Origin: Glycomyces albidus
GTDB lineage: Bacteria; Actinomycetota; Actinomycetes; Mycobacteriales; Micromonosporaceae
Direction of reading: 5' to 3'
Length of the DNA stretch: 64,000 nt
Assembly (NCBI RefSeq): GCF_009451885.1
Contig: NZ_WIAO01000023.1
Span: 27,921-91,920 of the forward strand
The notes beneath the pieces are model-generated. The model was not told where the DNA came from. It searched no databases and saw only the letters and a program-made list of their open reading frames with translations. The position numbers and the translations under genes are program-made. Below, piece by piece: positions 26,835-36,163 of the stretch. The stretch's first letter is position 1. Each line of letters starts with the position of its first letter.

Positions 26835-29600
26835 TTGTCATCTCCGCAACGATGGCGCCGAGTCCTCGCCGTCCCACTTGTGGGAGCGCTCGCAGCGACG
26901 TTCGCCGCTGCCAGCCCCGCATGGACGCAGACCGATTCCGGCGCGACAGCACTCCTGGAGCAGAAGGTCGAACCCGACCTCCTGGCCCAGATCGACACCG
27001 AAGGCGAAGCCGAACTCTGGGTCCGGTTCCACGGTGAACCGGACTACTCGGCCGCGTTCAGCGCCGAGACCAAGGCCGCCAAGGGAGCCGCCGCCGTCGA
27101 AGCGGCGCAGGCGTTCGCCGAGACCTCCCAGGCCGAGCTCACCGCCGCCCTGGACGAGGCGGGCGTCGAGTACGAGTCCTTCTGGGCCTCGTCGGCGATC
27201 AAGGTGACCGGCGGGCTCGACCTGCTGGAGACCATCACCGCCATCGACACGGTCGCGGCCGTCGCCGAGGCCCCCGAAGTGGACCCCGTCGAACCGGTCG
27301 CACCCGCCGAATCCGACGCCGCAACCGCCAGCGCCGCGTGGGGCGTCGCGGACGTCAACGCCCCCGCCGTCTGGGACCAGCTCGGCGTCACCGGCGAAGG
27401 CGTCGTGGTCGGCAGCATCGACTCCGGCGTCCAGTACGACCACCCGGCACTCGTCGAGCAGTACCGCGGCAACAACGGCGACGGCACCTTCACCCACGAC
27501 CACAACTTCTACGACGTCGAGGGCTCCTGCGGCGCCGCGCCGTGCGACCTCAGCAACCACGGCACCCACACGGTGGGCACCATGGTCGGCGACGACGGCG
27601 CCGGCAACCAGATCGGCGTCGCCCCCGGCGCCGAGTGGATCGCCGCCAACTACTACGGCTCCAGCATGGAATCGGTCCTGAAGGCCGGCCAGTGGATGGT
27701 CGCCCCCACCGACTCGGAGGGGAACGACCCGGACCCCTCCAAGGCCCCCGACATCATCAACAACTCCTGGGGCCGGGACGGCGACGACGACCCGTACTAC
27801 CGCGACATCGTCGACCTCTGGCACGCCGCCGGCATCATCCCGGTGTTCGCCGCGGGCAACAGCGGCCCGGCGTGCAGTACCGCGAACGCCCCCGGCGCCT
27901 ACCCGAACGTGATCGCCGTGGGCGCCTACGATGTGAGCGGCGCGATCGCCGACTTCTCCTCCCGCGGGTCCACCGGCGACGGGCGGATCAAGCCCGACGT
28001 CTCCGCCCCCGGCTCCGGCATCCTCTCCTCGGTGCCCGGCAGCACCTACGGCACGCAGAGCGGCACCTCCATGGCCGCACCGCACGTGGCCGGCACGATC
28101 GCCCTCATGATGGAGGCCGAACCGGCCCTCCGCGGCGACTACGACCTGGTCTACGAAATGCTCACCGGGTCGGCCCGCTACACCGAGGACGACCAGTGCG
28201 GCGGCACCGAGGACGCGAACAACGTCCACGGATACGGGCGCATCGACGCGCTCGCGGCCGCCCAGGCCCTCCCCGAAGGCGACCACGGTTCCATCACGGG
28301 CACCGTCACCGACCCCGGCGGCGCGCCCTTGGCCGGCGCGGAACTGGTCTTCGACGGCGCGTTCGACCGCCGGGCCACCACCGGCGCCGACGGCACCTAC
28401 ACCGTGAAGTTCGCCCTCACCGGCCAGCACACGGTGAGCGTCGAGAAGTTCGGCTACGCGACGGCCACCGGGACGGTCACCGTCGCGGCCGGCCAGACGG
28501 CCGTCCACGACGCCGTGCTGACCCCGCTCCCCACCACTGTGGTCACCGGGACCGTCGTCGACGGATCCGGTCACGGCTGGCCGCTGGCGGCGACGGTCGC
28601 CTCGGCCGGCGGCGAGGTCGCCACGACGACCGACCCGCTCACCGGCGAGTTCGAACTGACGCTGCCCACGGGCGGCGTGGAGCTGGTCGTGGAGGCCGAA
28701 TACGGCGGGTACCAGACCGTCCGCGTCGAGGCGGACTCGGCGAACCTCCTCATCGAAGTCCCGGTCGCGAGCGGCTGCACCGCACCCGGCTACGCGTTCG
28801 ACCCGCTGGGCACCGGTTTCGAATCCGAGACCGCGCCGGTGGGATGGACCGTCGTGAACCGCGGCCCCGCGCCGTGGACCTTCGACGACCCGTTCGACTA
28901 CGGCAACCTCACCCCGGGCTCGGGCGGCTTCGCCTTCGCGCGACCGCCCGGCGGCGGCACCATGGACACCGACCTCATCTCGCCGGTGTTCGACCTGTCG
29001 AGCGCCGCGGTACCGGTCCTGTCCTTCGCCACGGACTTCAACGGGGTCCTCCCGTATTCGCAGGCCGAGGTCGCGATCAGCGTCGACGGCGGCCAGACCT
29101 GGGAGACGGCCTGGACGGCCGCCGGCCCGGTGCGCGAGAGCACCGTGACCGTGGACCTGTCCGCATGGGCCTCAGCGCAGGAGGCGCAGCTCAAGTTCCA
29201 CTACTACCACGCCTACCGGTCGGGCTACTGGTGGCAGGTCGACGACGTCCTCGTCGGCGGCCCGCCCGAGTGCGTCCCGGTCTCTGGCGGACTGGTGCGG
29301 GGCACCGTCACCGACGCGAGCGGCCTGCCGGTCGCGGGCGCCGTGGTCACCCACACCGCCTCCGGGCACTACGGGATCGCGGACGCGGACGGCCGGTACT
29401 GGACCTTCGCGCCCGGCTCCGGGCCGTCGCAGTTCGCAGCGGTGGACGCCGAATCCGGTTCCGCGACGGCACAGGTCGACATCGTCCCCGACACGGTGAT
29501 CGAAGTCGACTTCGTGCTCGGCACGGCCGCCCCGGCCTCCGTCGCGCCGACCGGCCGGGAGACCGCCGCGTCCAAGCCGGAACCGGTGCCCGTGCCGTAG
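26835..29600 (+). CDS. Secreted subtilisin-like serine protease (S8) with C-terminal beta domains
   Basis: An exported protease of 921 aa from a TTG start at 26835, chosen because AAGGAG lies 5 bp upstream; the frame is open to 26751 without a better site. A signal peptide (VLAVPLVGALAATFAAASPAWT) is followed by a prodomain to about residue 150. The catalytic domain has Asp196 in GSIDSGVQYDHP, His242 in NHGTHTVG, oxyanion Asn342 in AAGNSG and Ser412 in GTSMAAPH. Then come two carboxypeptidase-regulatory-like repeats, a MAM/immune-inhibitor-A-like domain, and a third regulatory repeat. The architecture resembles bacillopeptidase F. A perfect hairpin follows the stop. Confidence 0.93.
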   Translation: MSSPQRWRRVLAVPLVGALAATFAAASPAWTQTDSGATALLEQKVEPDLLAQIDTEGEAELWVRFHGEPDYSAAFSAETKAAKGAAAVEAAQAFAETSQAELTAALDEAGVEYESFWASSAIKVTGGLDLLETITAIDTVAAVAEAPEVDPVEPVAPAESDAATASAAWGVADVNAPAVWDQLGVTGEGVVVGSIDSGVQYDHPALVEQYRGNNGDGTFTHDHNFYDVEGSCGAAPCDLSNHGTHTVGTMVGDDGAGNQIGVAPGAEWIAANYYGSSMESVLKAGQWMVAPTDSEGNDPDPSKAPDIINNSWGRDGDDDPYYRDIVDLWHAAGIIPVFAAGNSGPACSTANAPGAYPNVIAVGAYDVSGAIADFSSRGSTGDGRIKPDVSAPGSGILSSVPGSTYGTQSGTSMAAPHVAGTIALMMEAEPALRGDYDLVYEMLTGSARYTEDDQCGGTEDANNVHGYGRIDALAAAQALPEGDHGSITGTVTDPGGAPLAGAELVFDGAFDRRATTGADGTYTVKFALTGQHTVSVEKFGYATATGTVTVAAGQTAVHDAVLTPLPTTVVTGTVVDGSGHGWPLAATVASAGGEVATTTDPLTGEFELTLPTGGVELVVEAEYGGYQTVRVEADSANLLIEVPVASGCTAPGYAFDPLGTGFESETAPVGWTVVNRGPAPWTFDDPFDYGNLTPGSGGFAFARPPGGGTMDTDLISPVFDLSSAAVPVLSFATDFNGVLPYSQAEVAISVDGGQTWETAWTAAGPVRESTVTVDLSAWASAQEAQLKFHYYHAYRSGYWWQVDDVLVGGPPECVPVSGGLVRGTVTDASGLPVAGAVVTHTASGHYGIADADGRYWTFAPGSGPSQFAAVDAESGSATAQVDIVPDTVIEVDFVLGTAAPASVAPTGRETAASKPEPVPVP

Positions 29601-29624
29601 CACCGCATTGCGCCGCAACCGATA

Positions 29625-29655
29625 GCGGGCCCGGTGACCGAGTCACCGGGCCCGC
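29625..29655. terminator. Hairpin terminator after the protease gene
   Basis: A perfect 14-bp inverted repeat (29625-29638 and 29642-29655) with a CGA loop. It also serves the convergent membrane-protein gene. Confidence 0.85.
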
Positions 29656-29793
29656 GATGTCCGCTCAGCACGGCCGGCCGCTGTACTCCACGCACTCGCC
29701 GCAGGTCGCCGGCGCCACATCGCCCGACCGGTGGAAACCAGCGGGTCGTCCGAGCTCGACGGCACGGCCGCCGAGGCCGACACCAGCGACCGT

Positions 29794-30807
29794 CTAATGA
29801 GGCCGGTCTGCCGTCCTCCGGGCGCGCGCCGCGGTCACCGCGATGCCGACGGCGGCGGCCAGCACGGAGGCCGCGAAGCCCGCGATCGTCGCCGAGTCGG
29901 GGGCGATGAAGGACTGGCCCCGCACCGCCTGCCACACCGTGGTCGCGAAGACCCCGAGGTAGCCCACCGCGAACCACCGGACGACCGCGCCGCGGACGCG
30001 GTCGTCGCCGAGCCACGCGCGACGGGCGGCGAGCAGCGACAGGAGCATCGCGACGCCGATGAGCACCTGGATGCCGTGCAGCCCGATGAAGTGCGAGACG
30101 CGCAGGTCGCCGCCGGTGGTGGACCAGCCGGTCAGGAACATGCCGCTGCCGTCCGGGTCGCCCACACCGTGACCGCCGCTCAACGGGACCTCGTCCCCGT
30201 TGGCGTCGAGCCGGGTCCGCTCGCCTTCTCCGCCGACGGCGAGGATGAAGAACGCCGACACCATGCCGAGGCTCGACAGGAGCAGTCCCCAGCGGATCAC
30301 GGTCGTCACGGCCCGGTCGCCGATGCGCTGGAACAGGACCAGGATCCCGATCGCGGCGTTCGTGAGGAACAGCACCGGCACGAAGTCGAACGCGAACTGG
30401 ACGACCTGGTTCAGGACCGTGTCGGAGCCGTTGAAGTGGCTGAACGTGCCCGCCGCCGCGGCGGCGACCACGACGGCGAAGTCGACGGCGCCGACGACCG
30501 CGAACACGGTGCCGACCGCCCAGCCGGTGCGGCGCAGCCGCGTCATGTGCGACAGCAGCCAGGCGAGGCTCAAGGCGTACGCGAAGAACGCGAAACCGAA
30601 CTTGAACGGTTTGGACCAGACGCTGTCGCCCAGGAGCGTGCGGTCGTCGAAGGGCATGGCGGCGAGCGAGAAGAGGGCCACGGCGCCGCCGAAGACGCCG
30701 AGCGCCACGAGCGGACGGTGCCACCGGCGGCCGCCGTGCGTGAGCGCCGGCCAGGCGACCCGACCGGCGGTGCCACCGGGAACGGTCGAGGAGGGGGTTT
30801 CGGTCAT
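29794..30807 (-). CDS. Polytopic membrane protein, function unknown
   Basis: A 337-aa protein with about eight to nine hydrophobic segments starting near residue 20. Polar features include KPFKFGFAFFAYALSLAWLL, SHFNGSDTVLNQVVQFAFDFVPVLF and SHFIGLHGIQVLIG, with His residues inside or at the edge of membrane helices. Proteins of this pattern occur in actinobacteria as conserved hypotheticals. No enzymatic family is recognised. The start ATG 30807 is inside a longer open frame to 30882 that is less likely. Monocistronic. Confidence 0.7.
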   Translation of the reverse strand: MTETPSSTVPGGTAGRVAWPALTHGGRRWHRPLVALGVFGGAVALFSLAAMPFDDRTLLGDSVWSKPFKFGFAFFAYALSLAWLLSHMTRLRRTGWAVGTVFAVVGAVDFAVVVAAAAAGTFSHFNGSDTVLNQVVQFAFDFVPVLFLTNAAIGILVLFQRIGDRAVTTVIRWGLLLSSLGMVSAFFILAVGGEGERTRLDANGDEVPLSGGHGVGDPDGSGMFLTGWSTTGGDLRVSHFIGLHGIQVLIGVAMLLSLLAARRAWLGDDRVRGAVVRWFAVGYLGVFATTVWQAVRGQSFIAPDSATIAGFAASVLAAAVGIAVTAARARRTADRPH

Positions 30808-31127
30808 GTTCAGGACGCTACGGAGCATCCCGCCCCGGCGCACTGACGCAGGCCACCGAATGCACGGTAGGGCCCGCCTCACCTACGGCCGCAGATGCGC
30901 CCGTCCAGATGGCCGCAACCGCGCCCGGCCCGCAAGACGACCTCGCGCGCCCGCAGTTCGGCCCCTTCGACGACCGGAACCGCGCACACCCTCGCGTCAT
31001 CCCCTTCGGCGACCGGCAGCCGCTCCCGGCCTGCCCCGAGCCGGCGGCCCGCTCGCCGATCCGCCGCCCCGGGGCCGTTCGCGACCGCATGATGGAACCA
31101 GGCGAGGACCGGAGGCGTCGAACCGAC
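30808..31127. other. 320-bp divergent gap
   Basis: Lies between the membrane-protein gene and the lipoprotein gene. The lipoprotein frame is open back to 30909, but that part lacks a signal-like start and reads as non-coding. No promoter can be picked with confidence. Confidence 0.4.
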
Positions 31128-31775
31128 ATGAACGCAATCAGGAGATGGCACCGGCTGCTCCCGGCCGCGGCGCTGTTCGCGCTGGCGGCTTGCGGCCAGG
31201 GAACCGATTCGGGCGGCGCGGGCGACGGGAGCGGGATCGCGACCGCCGACGAGGACACGGTCTACCAGGGCTCCATCACGGTCCTGCAGGACCCCGCCCG
31301 CGACGGCGCCGGCCTGTGCGCGGTCGTCGCCGAGTCCTACCCTCCGCAGTGCGAGGGCCTGCCCGTCACCGGCTGGGACTGGGACGCGGTCCCGCACGAG
31401 GAGGCGAACGGGGTCCGCTGGGGCGTCTACATCGTGACCGGGACCTTCGACGGCAAGGCGTTCACCCTCACCGAGGAGGCCCTGTCGATCGAGGAGGTCG
31501 ACATGGCGGACTACCCGCACCTCCAGTACACCGAACCCGAGTTCGGCGACCCGGCGGAGGACCTGAGCGCCGCGGAGCTCGAGGCGATCGCGGACGAACT
31601 GGCCGACCGGTTCCCCGCGCTCGTCTTCGGCGGCTACGCCGACGAGGAGCACGGCGCCGCGGTGGTGGACACGCTCCTGGTCAGCCCGGAACTGGAAGCC
31701 TATGCGGCCGAGCACTACCCGGAGGACACGGTCGTCTTCTCGGCGGGCCTGAAGCCGATCGGCCAGCAGGGCTGA
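31128..31775 (+). CDS. Putative lipoprotein, function unknown
   Basis: A 215-aa precursor with signal peptide MNAIRRWHRLLPAAALFALAAC, lipobox Cys22, and an acidic mature domain. It contains PPQCEGLPVTGWDWDAVP and WGVYIVTGTFDGKAFTLTE, the latter typical of small exported beta-domain proteins in actinomycetes. A C-terminal segment (SAAELEAIADELADRF to the end) looks alpha-helical and may bind a ligand or protein. No family assignment. GGAGG lies about 12 bp before ATG 31128, a rather long spacing. Confidence 0.7.
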   Translation: MNAIRRWHRLLPAAALFALAACGQGTDSGGAGDGSGIATADEDTVYQGSITVLQDPARDGAGLCAVVAESYPPQCEGLPVTGWDWDAVPHEEANGVRWGVYIVTGTFDGKAFTLTEEALSIEEVDMADYPHLQYTEPEFGDPAEDLSAAELEAIADELADRFPALVFGGYADEEHGAAVVDTLLVSPELEAYAAEHYPEDTVVFSAGLKPIGQQG

Positions 31776-31909
31776 ACCGACGCGCGCGTGCGGTGCGCTC
31801 CGAACCGCACCGCCGCGCCCGAAGAATGCGTTCGCCGAATGCGCTCCGCCGAATGATGAAAACTCATCTTTCACATGCGCACCGCGGTCCCCAGTGACAT
31901 CCTGCTCGT

Positions 31910-32782
31910 ATGCGCTCGATCCTGAACACGACCCTCGCGCTGGGCCTGGTGCGCATCCCGGTCAAGGTGTACTCCGCGACCAGCAGCCACGACCGCGCGA
32001 TGCACCAGCACCACGCCTCCGACGGCGGCCGGATCCGCTACGAGAAGGTCTGCGAGATCGAGGAGGAGCCGGTGCCGGCCGAGGAGATCGTCAAGGGCGT
32101 CGAGGTCGACGACGAGGTGATCCTGCTCGACGACGACGACCTGGCGGCGCTGCCGCAGTCCACGTCGCGTGAGATCGAGGTGCTCAGCGTCGTCCCCAGT
32201 GCGCAGATCGACCCGATCTACTACGAGAAGACCTACTATCTCGGCCCCGGCGGCAAGACCGACCCGTACGTGCTCCTGCGCGAGGCGCTGCACGAGGCCG
32301 AGCGGACCGCCCTGGTCCGGTTCACGATGCGGCAGCGCGAGTCCCTGGCGGCGGTCCGGGTCCGCGGCGACGTCCTGGTGCTGGAGACGATGCTGTGGCC
32401 CGACGAGATCGTCATCCCGAAGGTCGAGGGCGTCGGCGGCGAGGTGGTGCAGGAGGAGCTGGAGATGGCGCGGATCCTCATCGACGCCCGCTCCGGCGAC
32501 TGGGAGCCCGAGCGGTACACCGACGAGTACCAGGAGGCCCTCGCCGAGCTCATCGAGGCCAAGCGGGAGGGGCGCCCGGCCCCGAAGGCGGCGCCGGAGC
32601 GCAAGGCGAAGGTCATCAACCTGATGGACGCGTTGAAGAAGTCGGTCGAGCAGGCCGACCCCGACCGGCTGCCGGCGAAGAAGACCGTCCGCAAGAGCGC
32701 GAAGAAGTCGGCCAAGAAGACCGCGCGCGCGAGCGCGGCGAAGAAGCCCGCGAAGGCCGCCTCCCGGCGTAAGAGCTCCTGA
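31910..32782 (+). CDS. ku: Ku protein, non-homologous end joining
   Basis: Binds DNA double-strand ends as a homodimer and recruits the LigD complex. The 290-aa protein begins MRSILNTTLALGLVRIPVKVYSATSSHD, which is the Ku core start. It continues with RIRYEKVCE, EVDDEVILLDDDD, IDPIYYEKTYYLGP and KPYVLL-like motifs. The last 40 residues are a Lys/Ala/Ser-rich basic tail, as in many actinobacterial Ku proteins. No Shine-Dalgarno sequence is visible before ATG 31910. TGAAA-N7-TTTCA (31857-31873) lies upstream as a possible operator. The convergent LigD-like gene ends 10 bp after the Ku stop. Confidence 0.96.
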   Translation: MRSILNTTLALGLVRIPVKVYSATSSHDRAMHQHHASDGGRIRYEKVCEIEEEPVPAEEIVKGVEVDDEVILLDDDDLAALPQSTSREIEVLSVVPSAQIDPIYYEKTYYLGPGGKTDPYVLLREALHEAERTALVRFTMRQRESLAAVRVRGDVLVLETMLWPDEIVIPKVEGVGGEVVQEELEMARILIDARSGDWEPERYTDEYQEALAELIEAKREGRPAPKAAPERKAKVINLMDALKKSVEQADPDRLPAKKTVRKSAKKSAKKTARASAAKKPAKAASRRKSS

Positions 32783-32792
32783 CCGGGGCCGT

Positions 32793-33752
32793 TCACCGGC
32801 GGCGCCGGGCCGCGGCGCTGCGGGCGGCGAGGCGCGGGCCGATCAGGGCGTCGAGTCGTTCGCGGGCTTCGCCGGCCGGGACGGCGCAGGCGTCGAGGTC
32901 GGCCCACGGGTCGCGTTTGCGGGCCAGGCGCCGGCGCATCGAGGCGATGGTGTGGCCGTCCGGGGTGGCGCGGCCGAGTTCGTTCCAGTCCAGCGGGGTG
33001 GCCACGCCGGCGCCCGGGCGGGCGCGGAGCGAGTACGGGGCCACGAACGTCTGCCCCCGCCCGTTCCGGTTGACGTCGAGGAACACGCGGTGCCCGCGCT
33101 TGTCGATGCGCTGTTGGACGGTCAGCGCGTCCGGTGCGGACCGGGCCAGGTGCGCGGCGAGGTCGCCGGCGAGGTCGCGGACGAACCGGTGGTCCTGGGA
33201 CCGGTCGAGGGGTGCGACCACGTGGAATCCGCGGCCGCCCGTGGACTGCAGGAAGGGCGGCAGGCCGAGCTCGAGGAACAGCTCGCGGGCCCGCCTGGCG
33301 ATCGTGCGCAGGACCTGGACGGGCACGCCGTCGGGCGGGTCGATGTCGACCACGAGCCGGTCGGGGTGGTCGATGGACGCGACCGTGACGGGCCGGATGT
33401 GGAGTTCGATCGTGCCGTGGGCGGCCAGGTAGACGAGGGTCGCCTCGTCCTCGCAGAGCACGTACTCGGCGGTGCCTCCGGCGCTCTTGGCGAGCGTCAC
33501 GGTGCGGACCCAGCCGGGGAGGTGCTCGGCGTGCTTCTGGAAGAAGCCCTCCTGCCCGATGCCCTCGGGGTAGCGCCGCAGCGTCAGGGGCCGCCCGGCC
33601 AGGTGCGGCAGCATCGCCGCCGCCACGGTCCGGTAGTGGCCGATCAGGTCCGCCTTGGTGATCCCCTCGCCGGGGAAGAGCTCCTTGTCGGGGCTGGACA
33701 CCTTGATCTGGCGGTCCTCGACGAGGATCCGCTGCGCTGCTGCTTGCGGCAT
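32793..33752 (-). CDS. LigD-type polymerase/primase (stand-alone PolDom)
   Basis: A 319-aa NHEJ polymerase domain that fills gaps at broken ends, preferring ribonucleotides in known homologues. Motifs seen: LFPGEGITKADLIGHY, metal-binding DIDPPDG, STGGRGFHVVAPL and RVFLDVNRNGRGQTFVAPYSLRA. The ligase and phosphoesterase domains of full-length LigD are absent, so those would be encoded elsewhere. ATG 33752 is preceded by GGAGGT. Convergent with Ku, with nearly no intergenic space. Confidence 0.94.
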   Translation of the reverse strand: MPQAAAQRILVEDRQIKVSSPDKELFPGEGITKADLIGHYRTVAAAMLPHLAGRPLTLRRYPEGIGQEGFFQKHAEHLPGWVRTVTLAKSAGGTAEYVLCEDEATLVYLAAHGTIELHIRPVTVASIDHPDRLVVDIDPPDGVPVQVLRTIARRARELFLELGLPPFLQSTGGRGFHVVAPLDRSQDHRFVRDLAGDLAAHLARSAPDALTVQQRIDKRGHRVFLDVNRNGRGQTFVAPYSLRARPGAGVATPLDWNELGRATPDGHTIASMRRRLARKRDPWADLDACAVPAGEARERLDALIGPRLAARSAAARRRR

Positions 33753-33862
33753 GGGGTGCGGACCTCCATCGACCTCGGCGAACGGGCGTGCCCCTCCATC
33801 ATCGAGCCTGCGGTGCCGACCCGCACCGGTTTCCGAAGCGTCGGCGCGATGCTCGACGGACG

Positions 33863-34714
33863 TCAGCGCCGTGCACCGGGCCCGTGGTCGGCGCCTCGCC
33901 GCAGGAGCAGGGTGCCGTGCCCGTGGGGGAGCGTCTCGAGCGCGAACCCGTCGAATTCGGCGGCCCAGCGGTCCCCGACGGCCTGCTCGTCGGCGCGGCC
34001 GGCGTCGTCGAGCACGACGAGGGCGTCGTCCGTCAGGCGGTCGATGAGCATCGGGACCGCCGGGTACCGGGCCTCGGGCCCGGTGCCGCCGGGCGGCCCG
34101 TCCACCAGGACCAGGTCGAACGGTCCCTCGTCCAGGCTCTCTGGGTTGTACCACCGCCAGGTCCGCCCGCCCACGCGGACGTCGGTCAGCGGCGCGTCGC
34201 GGACCTCGGCCCACTTCGCGAGATCGCGCTCGTCGAGCATCTTCCTGGTGGCGGCGGCGAACCGGGCGTCGTGTTCGAGGGCGACGACGCGTCCCCCGCC
34301 GACGGCGCGGCACGCGTAGGCGAGGATCACGGTGGTGCTGCCCGAGCCGCATTCGAGCACCGAGGATCGGCCGTGCTCGACGACCTCCCGGTAGAGGAAC
34401 CGGGCGAGGTCCGGCCCGGCGGCCCAGCCGTGCATGGGCGGCAGCGCCTGGTCCGGGCCGATGTCCCGGTACAGGGCCATGAGGTCCTCGAACTCCGCGT
34501 GGACGAGGCGGTTCCATTCGCGGATCAGCCGCTTGGGCGACGACCGGGGCATCGATTCGAGCTCCTGGCGGGCGGCCTGCCGGGCCGCCTGGTACCGGGC
34601 GACCCGCTCGGTGAGTTCGGCGACCTCCGCCCCGCGCCGCCGCCGGGCCTGCCACAGCATCCCGACGGCGACGGCCGCGGCGCCGACGACGATGGCACGG
34701 TACGGGATCCTCAT
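33863..34714 (-). CDS. Membrane-anchored class I SAM-dependent methyltransferase-like protein
   Basis: A 283-aa protein with one N-terminal membrane helix (AIVVGAAAVAVGMLW), an Arg-rich coiled stretch, and a Rossmann-type domain. Motif I is VLECGSGSTTVILA, motif II VVALEHD, and an acidic motif FDLVLVDGPPGG. This resembles O-methyltransferase-like proteins that read out sugar or lipid substrates, but the substrate is unknown. ATG 34714 is chosen because GGCAGG is 8 bp upstream; ATG 34720 would be too close to it. Downstream is the LigD-like gene on the same strand. Confidence 0.8.
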   Translation of the reverse strand: MRIPYRAIVVGAAAVAVGMLWQARRRRGAEVAELTERVARYQAARQAARQELESMPRSSPKRLIREWNRLVHAEFEDLMALYRDIGPDQALPPMHGWAAGPDLARFLYREVVEHGRSSVLECGSGSTTVILAYACRAVGGGRVVALEHDARFAAATRKMLDERDLAKWAEVRDAPLTDVRVGGRTWRWYNPESLDEGPFDLVLVDGPPGGTGPEARYPAVPMLIDRLTDDALVVLDDAGRADEQAVGDRWAAEFDGFALETLPHGHGTLLLRRGADHGPGARR

Positions 34715-34879
34715 GTACATCGCCTGCCTTGCGCACCTTGGTATCAGCGGAGAACGGAGGTGCCTGCGGACGACATGGGCCGGCCTCCGGTCGAGCGATT
34801 GGCGACGCTATCAGAGGGACGTGACATCGCCGTGAACATCAGGACAGCGGCGACCGACGTGTCCACTGTGCTCGGTCTC

Positions 34880-35461
34880 TCAACCGTGCAGGGTCGGCCG
34901 GTAGACCAGCTCCTGGATGCGGCCGTCGAGCGTCCGGCTTTCGACGAGGTCGAGGTCGAAGTCCTCAGCGCCCCCGAAGACGGGCGCGGAGCCGTTCCGG
35001 CCGGTGATCACCGGGAAGACGGTCACCTGCACGAAGTCGACCAAACCGGCGGCCATGAGCGCCCGGTTCACCGCCAGGCTGCCGTGCGAGCGCAGCGGCA
35101 CGGGCGACTCCTCCTTGAGCCGGGCGACGACGTCCACGGCGTCCCCGCGCTCCAGGGTCGCGTCCGCCCAGTCGAGCGGCGCTTCGAGCGTGGACGACAC
35201 CACGGTCGCAGGCAGGCCGATCATCCGCGTGACCCACGGGTCGCGCACCTCCGAGTCCTCCGCGGCCCCGGCCAGCATCTCGGTGAAGGCCCGGAACGTG
35301 TTGGCGCCGAACACCATCCGCTGATCCGCGCGGTACTGCTCCAGGCGGTGGGCGAGGAATTCGGGGCCCTGCTTGCCCCAGTAGCCTCCCCAGTCGCCGC
35401 CGCTGACCGAGCCGAAGCCGTCGAGGCTGGAGAAGACGTCGAACGTGTAGGTGGCGGTCAT
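34880..35461 (-). CDS. Dihydrofolate reductase-family (RibD C-terminal-like) protein
   Basis: A 193-aa protein of the RibD_C/DHFR-like superfamily, probably NADPH dependent. Features: TYTFDVFSSLDGFGSV at the N-terminus, RMVFGANTFRAFTEML, and a C-terminal VDFVQVTVFPVITGRNGSAPVF followed by DFDLDLVESRTLDGRIQELVYRP. This is the common stand-alone YyaP/YwjB type of unknown substrate. ATG 35461 is preceded by a purine-rich GAGGAG on the minus strand. Monocistronic. Confidence 0.85.
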   Translation of the reverse strand: MTATYTFDVFSSLDGFGSVSGGDWGGYWGKQGPEFLAHRLEQYRADQRMVFGANTFRAFTEMLAGAAEDSEVRDPWVTRMIGLPATVVSSTLEAPLDWADATLERGDAVDVVARLKEESPVPLRSHGSLAVNRALMAAGLVDFVQVTVFPVITGRNGSAPVFGGAEDFDLDLVESRTLDGRIQELVYRPTLHG

Positions 35462-35527
35462 GATGTGCTCCTCGAAGTCTGGATTCTCATCTCACCCGTC
35501 AAGACGCCGCGCGTCCCGGAAATTCAT

Positions 35528-35561
35528 CGACCGCCGACCGCCGACCGCCGACCGCCGACCG
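35528..35561. repeat. 7-bp tandem repeat (CGACCGC, about five units)
   Basis: Four complete CGACCGC units and a partial fifth in the gap between the DHFR-like gene and the VOC gene. This is simple-sequence DNA with potential for slippage. Confidence 0.9.
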
Positions 35562-35693
35562 ATCCGCGAGGCCGCCCGTTCCCCGAACCCGAGGAGCCCC
35601 GCTCAGCCGGTGCGAACGGCCCTGCCCGCCCTGCATCGAGCGTAGGATCAGGGCCGGCCGGCGGGCTCGAGAACCGCCTGTGAGGAGAACGCT

Positions 35694-36074
35694 ATGAGCC
35701 GGCGTCTGCGGCTGGGGGCCATCGGGCAGATCTCGCGCGGAGTGAGCGACATCGATCGCGCCGTCGAGTGGTACGGGGAGACGCTCGGCCTGCCGCACTT
35801 GTACACCTTCGGCGATCTGGCGTTCTTCGACTGCGCAGGGACCCGCCTGTTCCTCACCGCCTCCGACGAGGGCCGCCGCGGCACCGGTGAGTCGGTGATC
35901 TACTTCCAGGTCGACGACATCCAGGCCGCGTATGCGGAGCTGCGCGACCGCGGTGTCGAGTTCAGCGCCGAGCCGCACATGATCCACCGGCACGCGAACG
36001 GCGTCGAGGAGTGGCTGGCCTTCTTCCCCGATCCCGACGGCAACCTGCTGGCGCTCATCGCGCAGACCGAGTAG
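35694..36074 (+). CDS. VOC (glyoxalase/bleomycin-resistance fold) protein
   Basis: A 126-aa protein with two beta-alpha-beta-beta-beta units: GQISRGVSDIDRAVEWYGETLGLPHLYTF in the first and VIYFQVDDIQAAYAELRDRGV in the second, ending FFPDPDGNLLALIAQ. Members are metal-dependent lyases, dioxygenases or drug-binding proteins. This one is not assignable further. ATG 35694 has GAGGAG 6 bp upstream. It stands alone before the GH51 gene. Confidence 0.88.
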   Translation: MSRRLRLGAIGQISRGVSDIDRAVEWYGETLGLPHLYTFGDLAFFDCAGTRLFLTASDEGRRGTGESVIYFQVDDIQAAYAELRDRGVEFSAEPHMIHRHANGVEEWLAFFPDPDGNLLALIAQTE

Positions 36075-36163
36075 TTCCCTCAGCCATTGCGGCGCAAGGC
36101 GATCGGTGCCGGTTTCCGCTCTGGGGCCGGCGGTGTCCGCGTGGAGCGCCACCGGCCGGGGGC

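Noticed and set aside
35528..35561. CRISPR-like repeat
   Set aside because: Only a 7-bp tandem repeat without spacers; no cas genes in the window.
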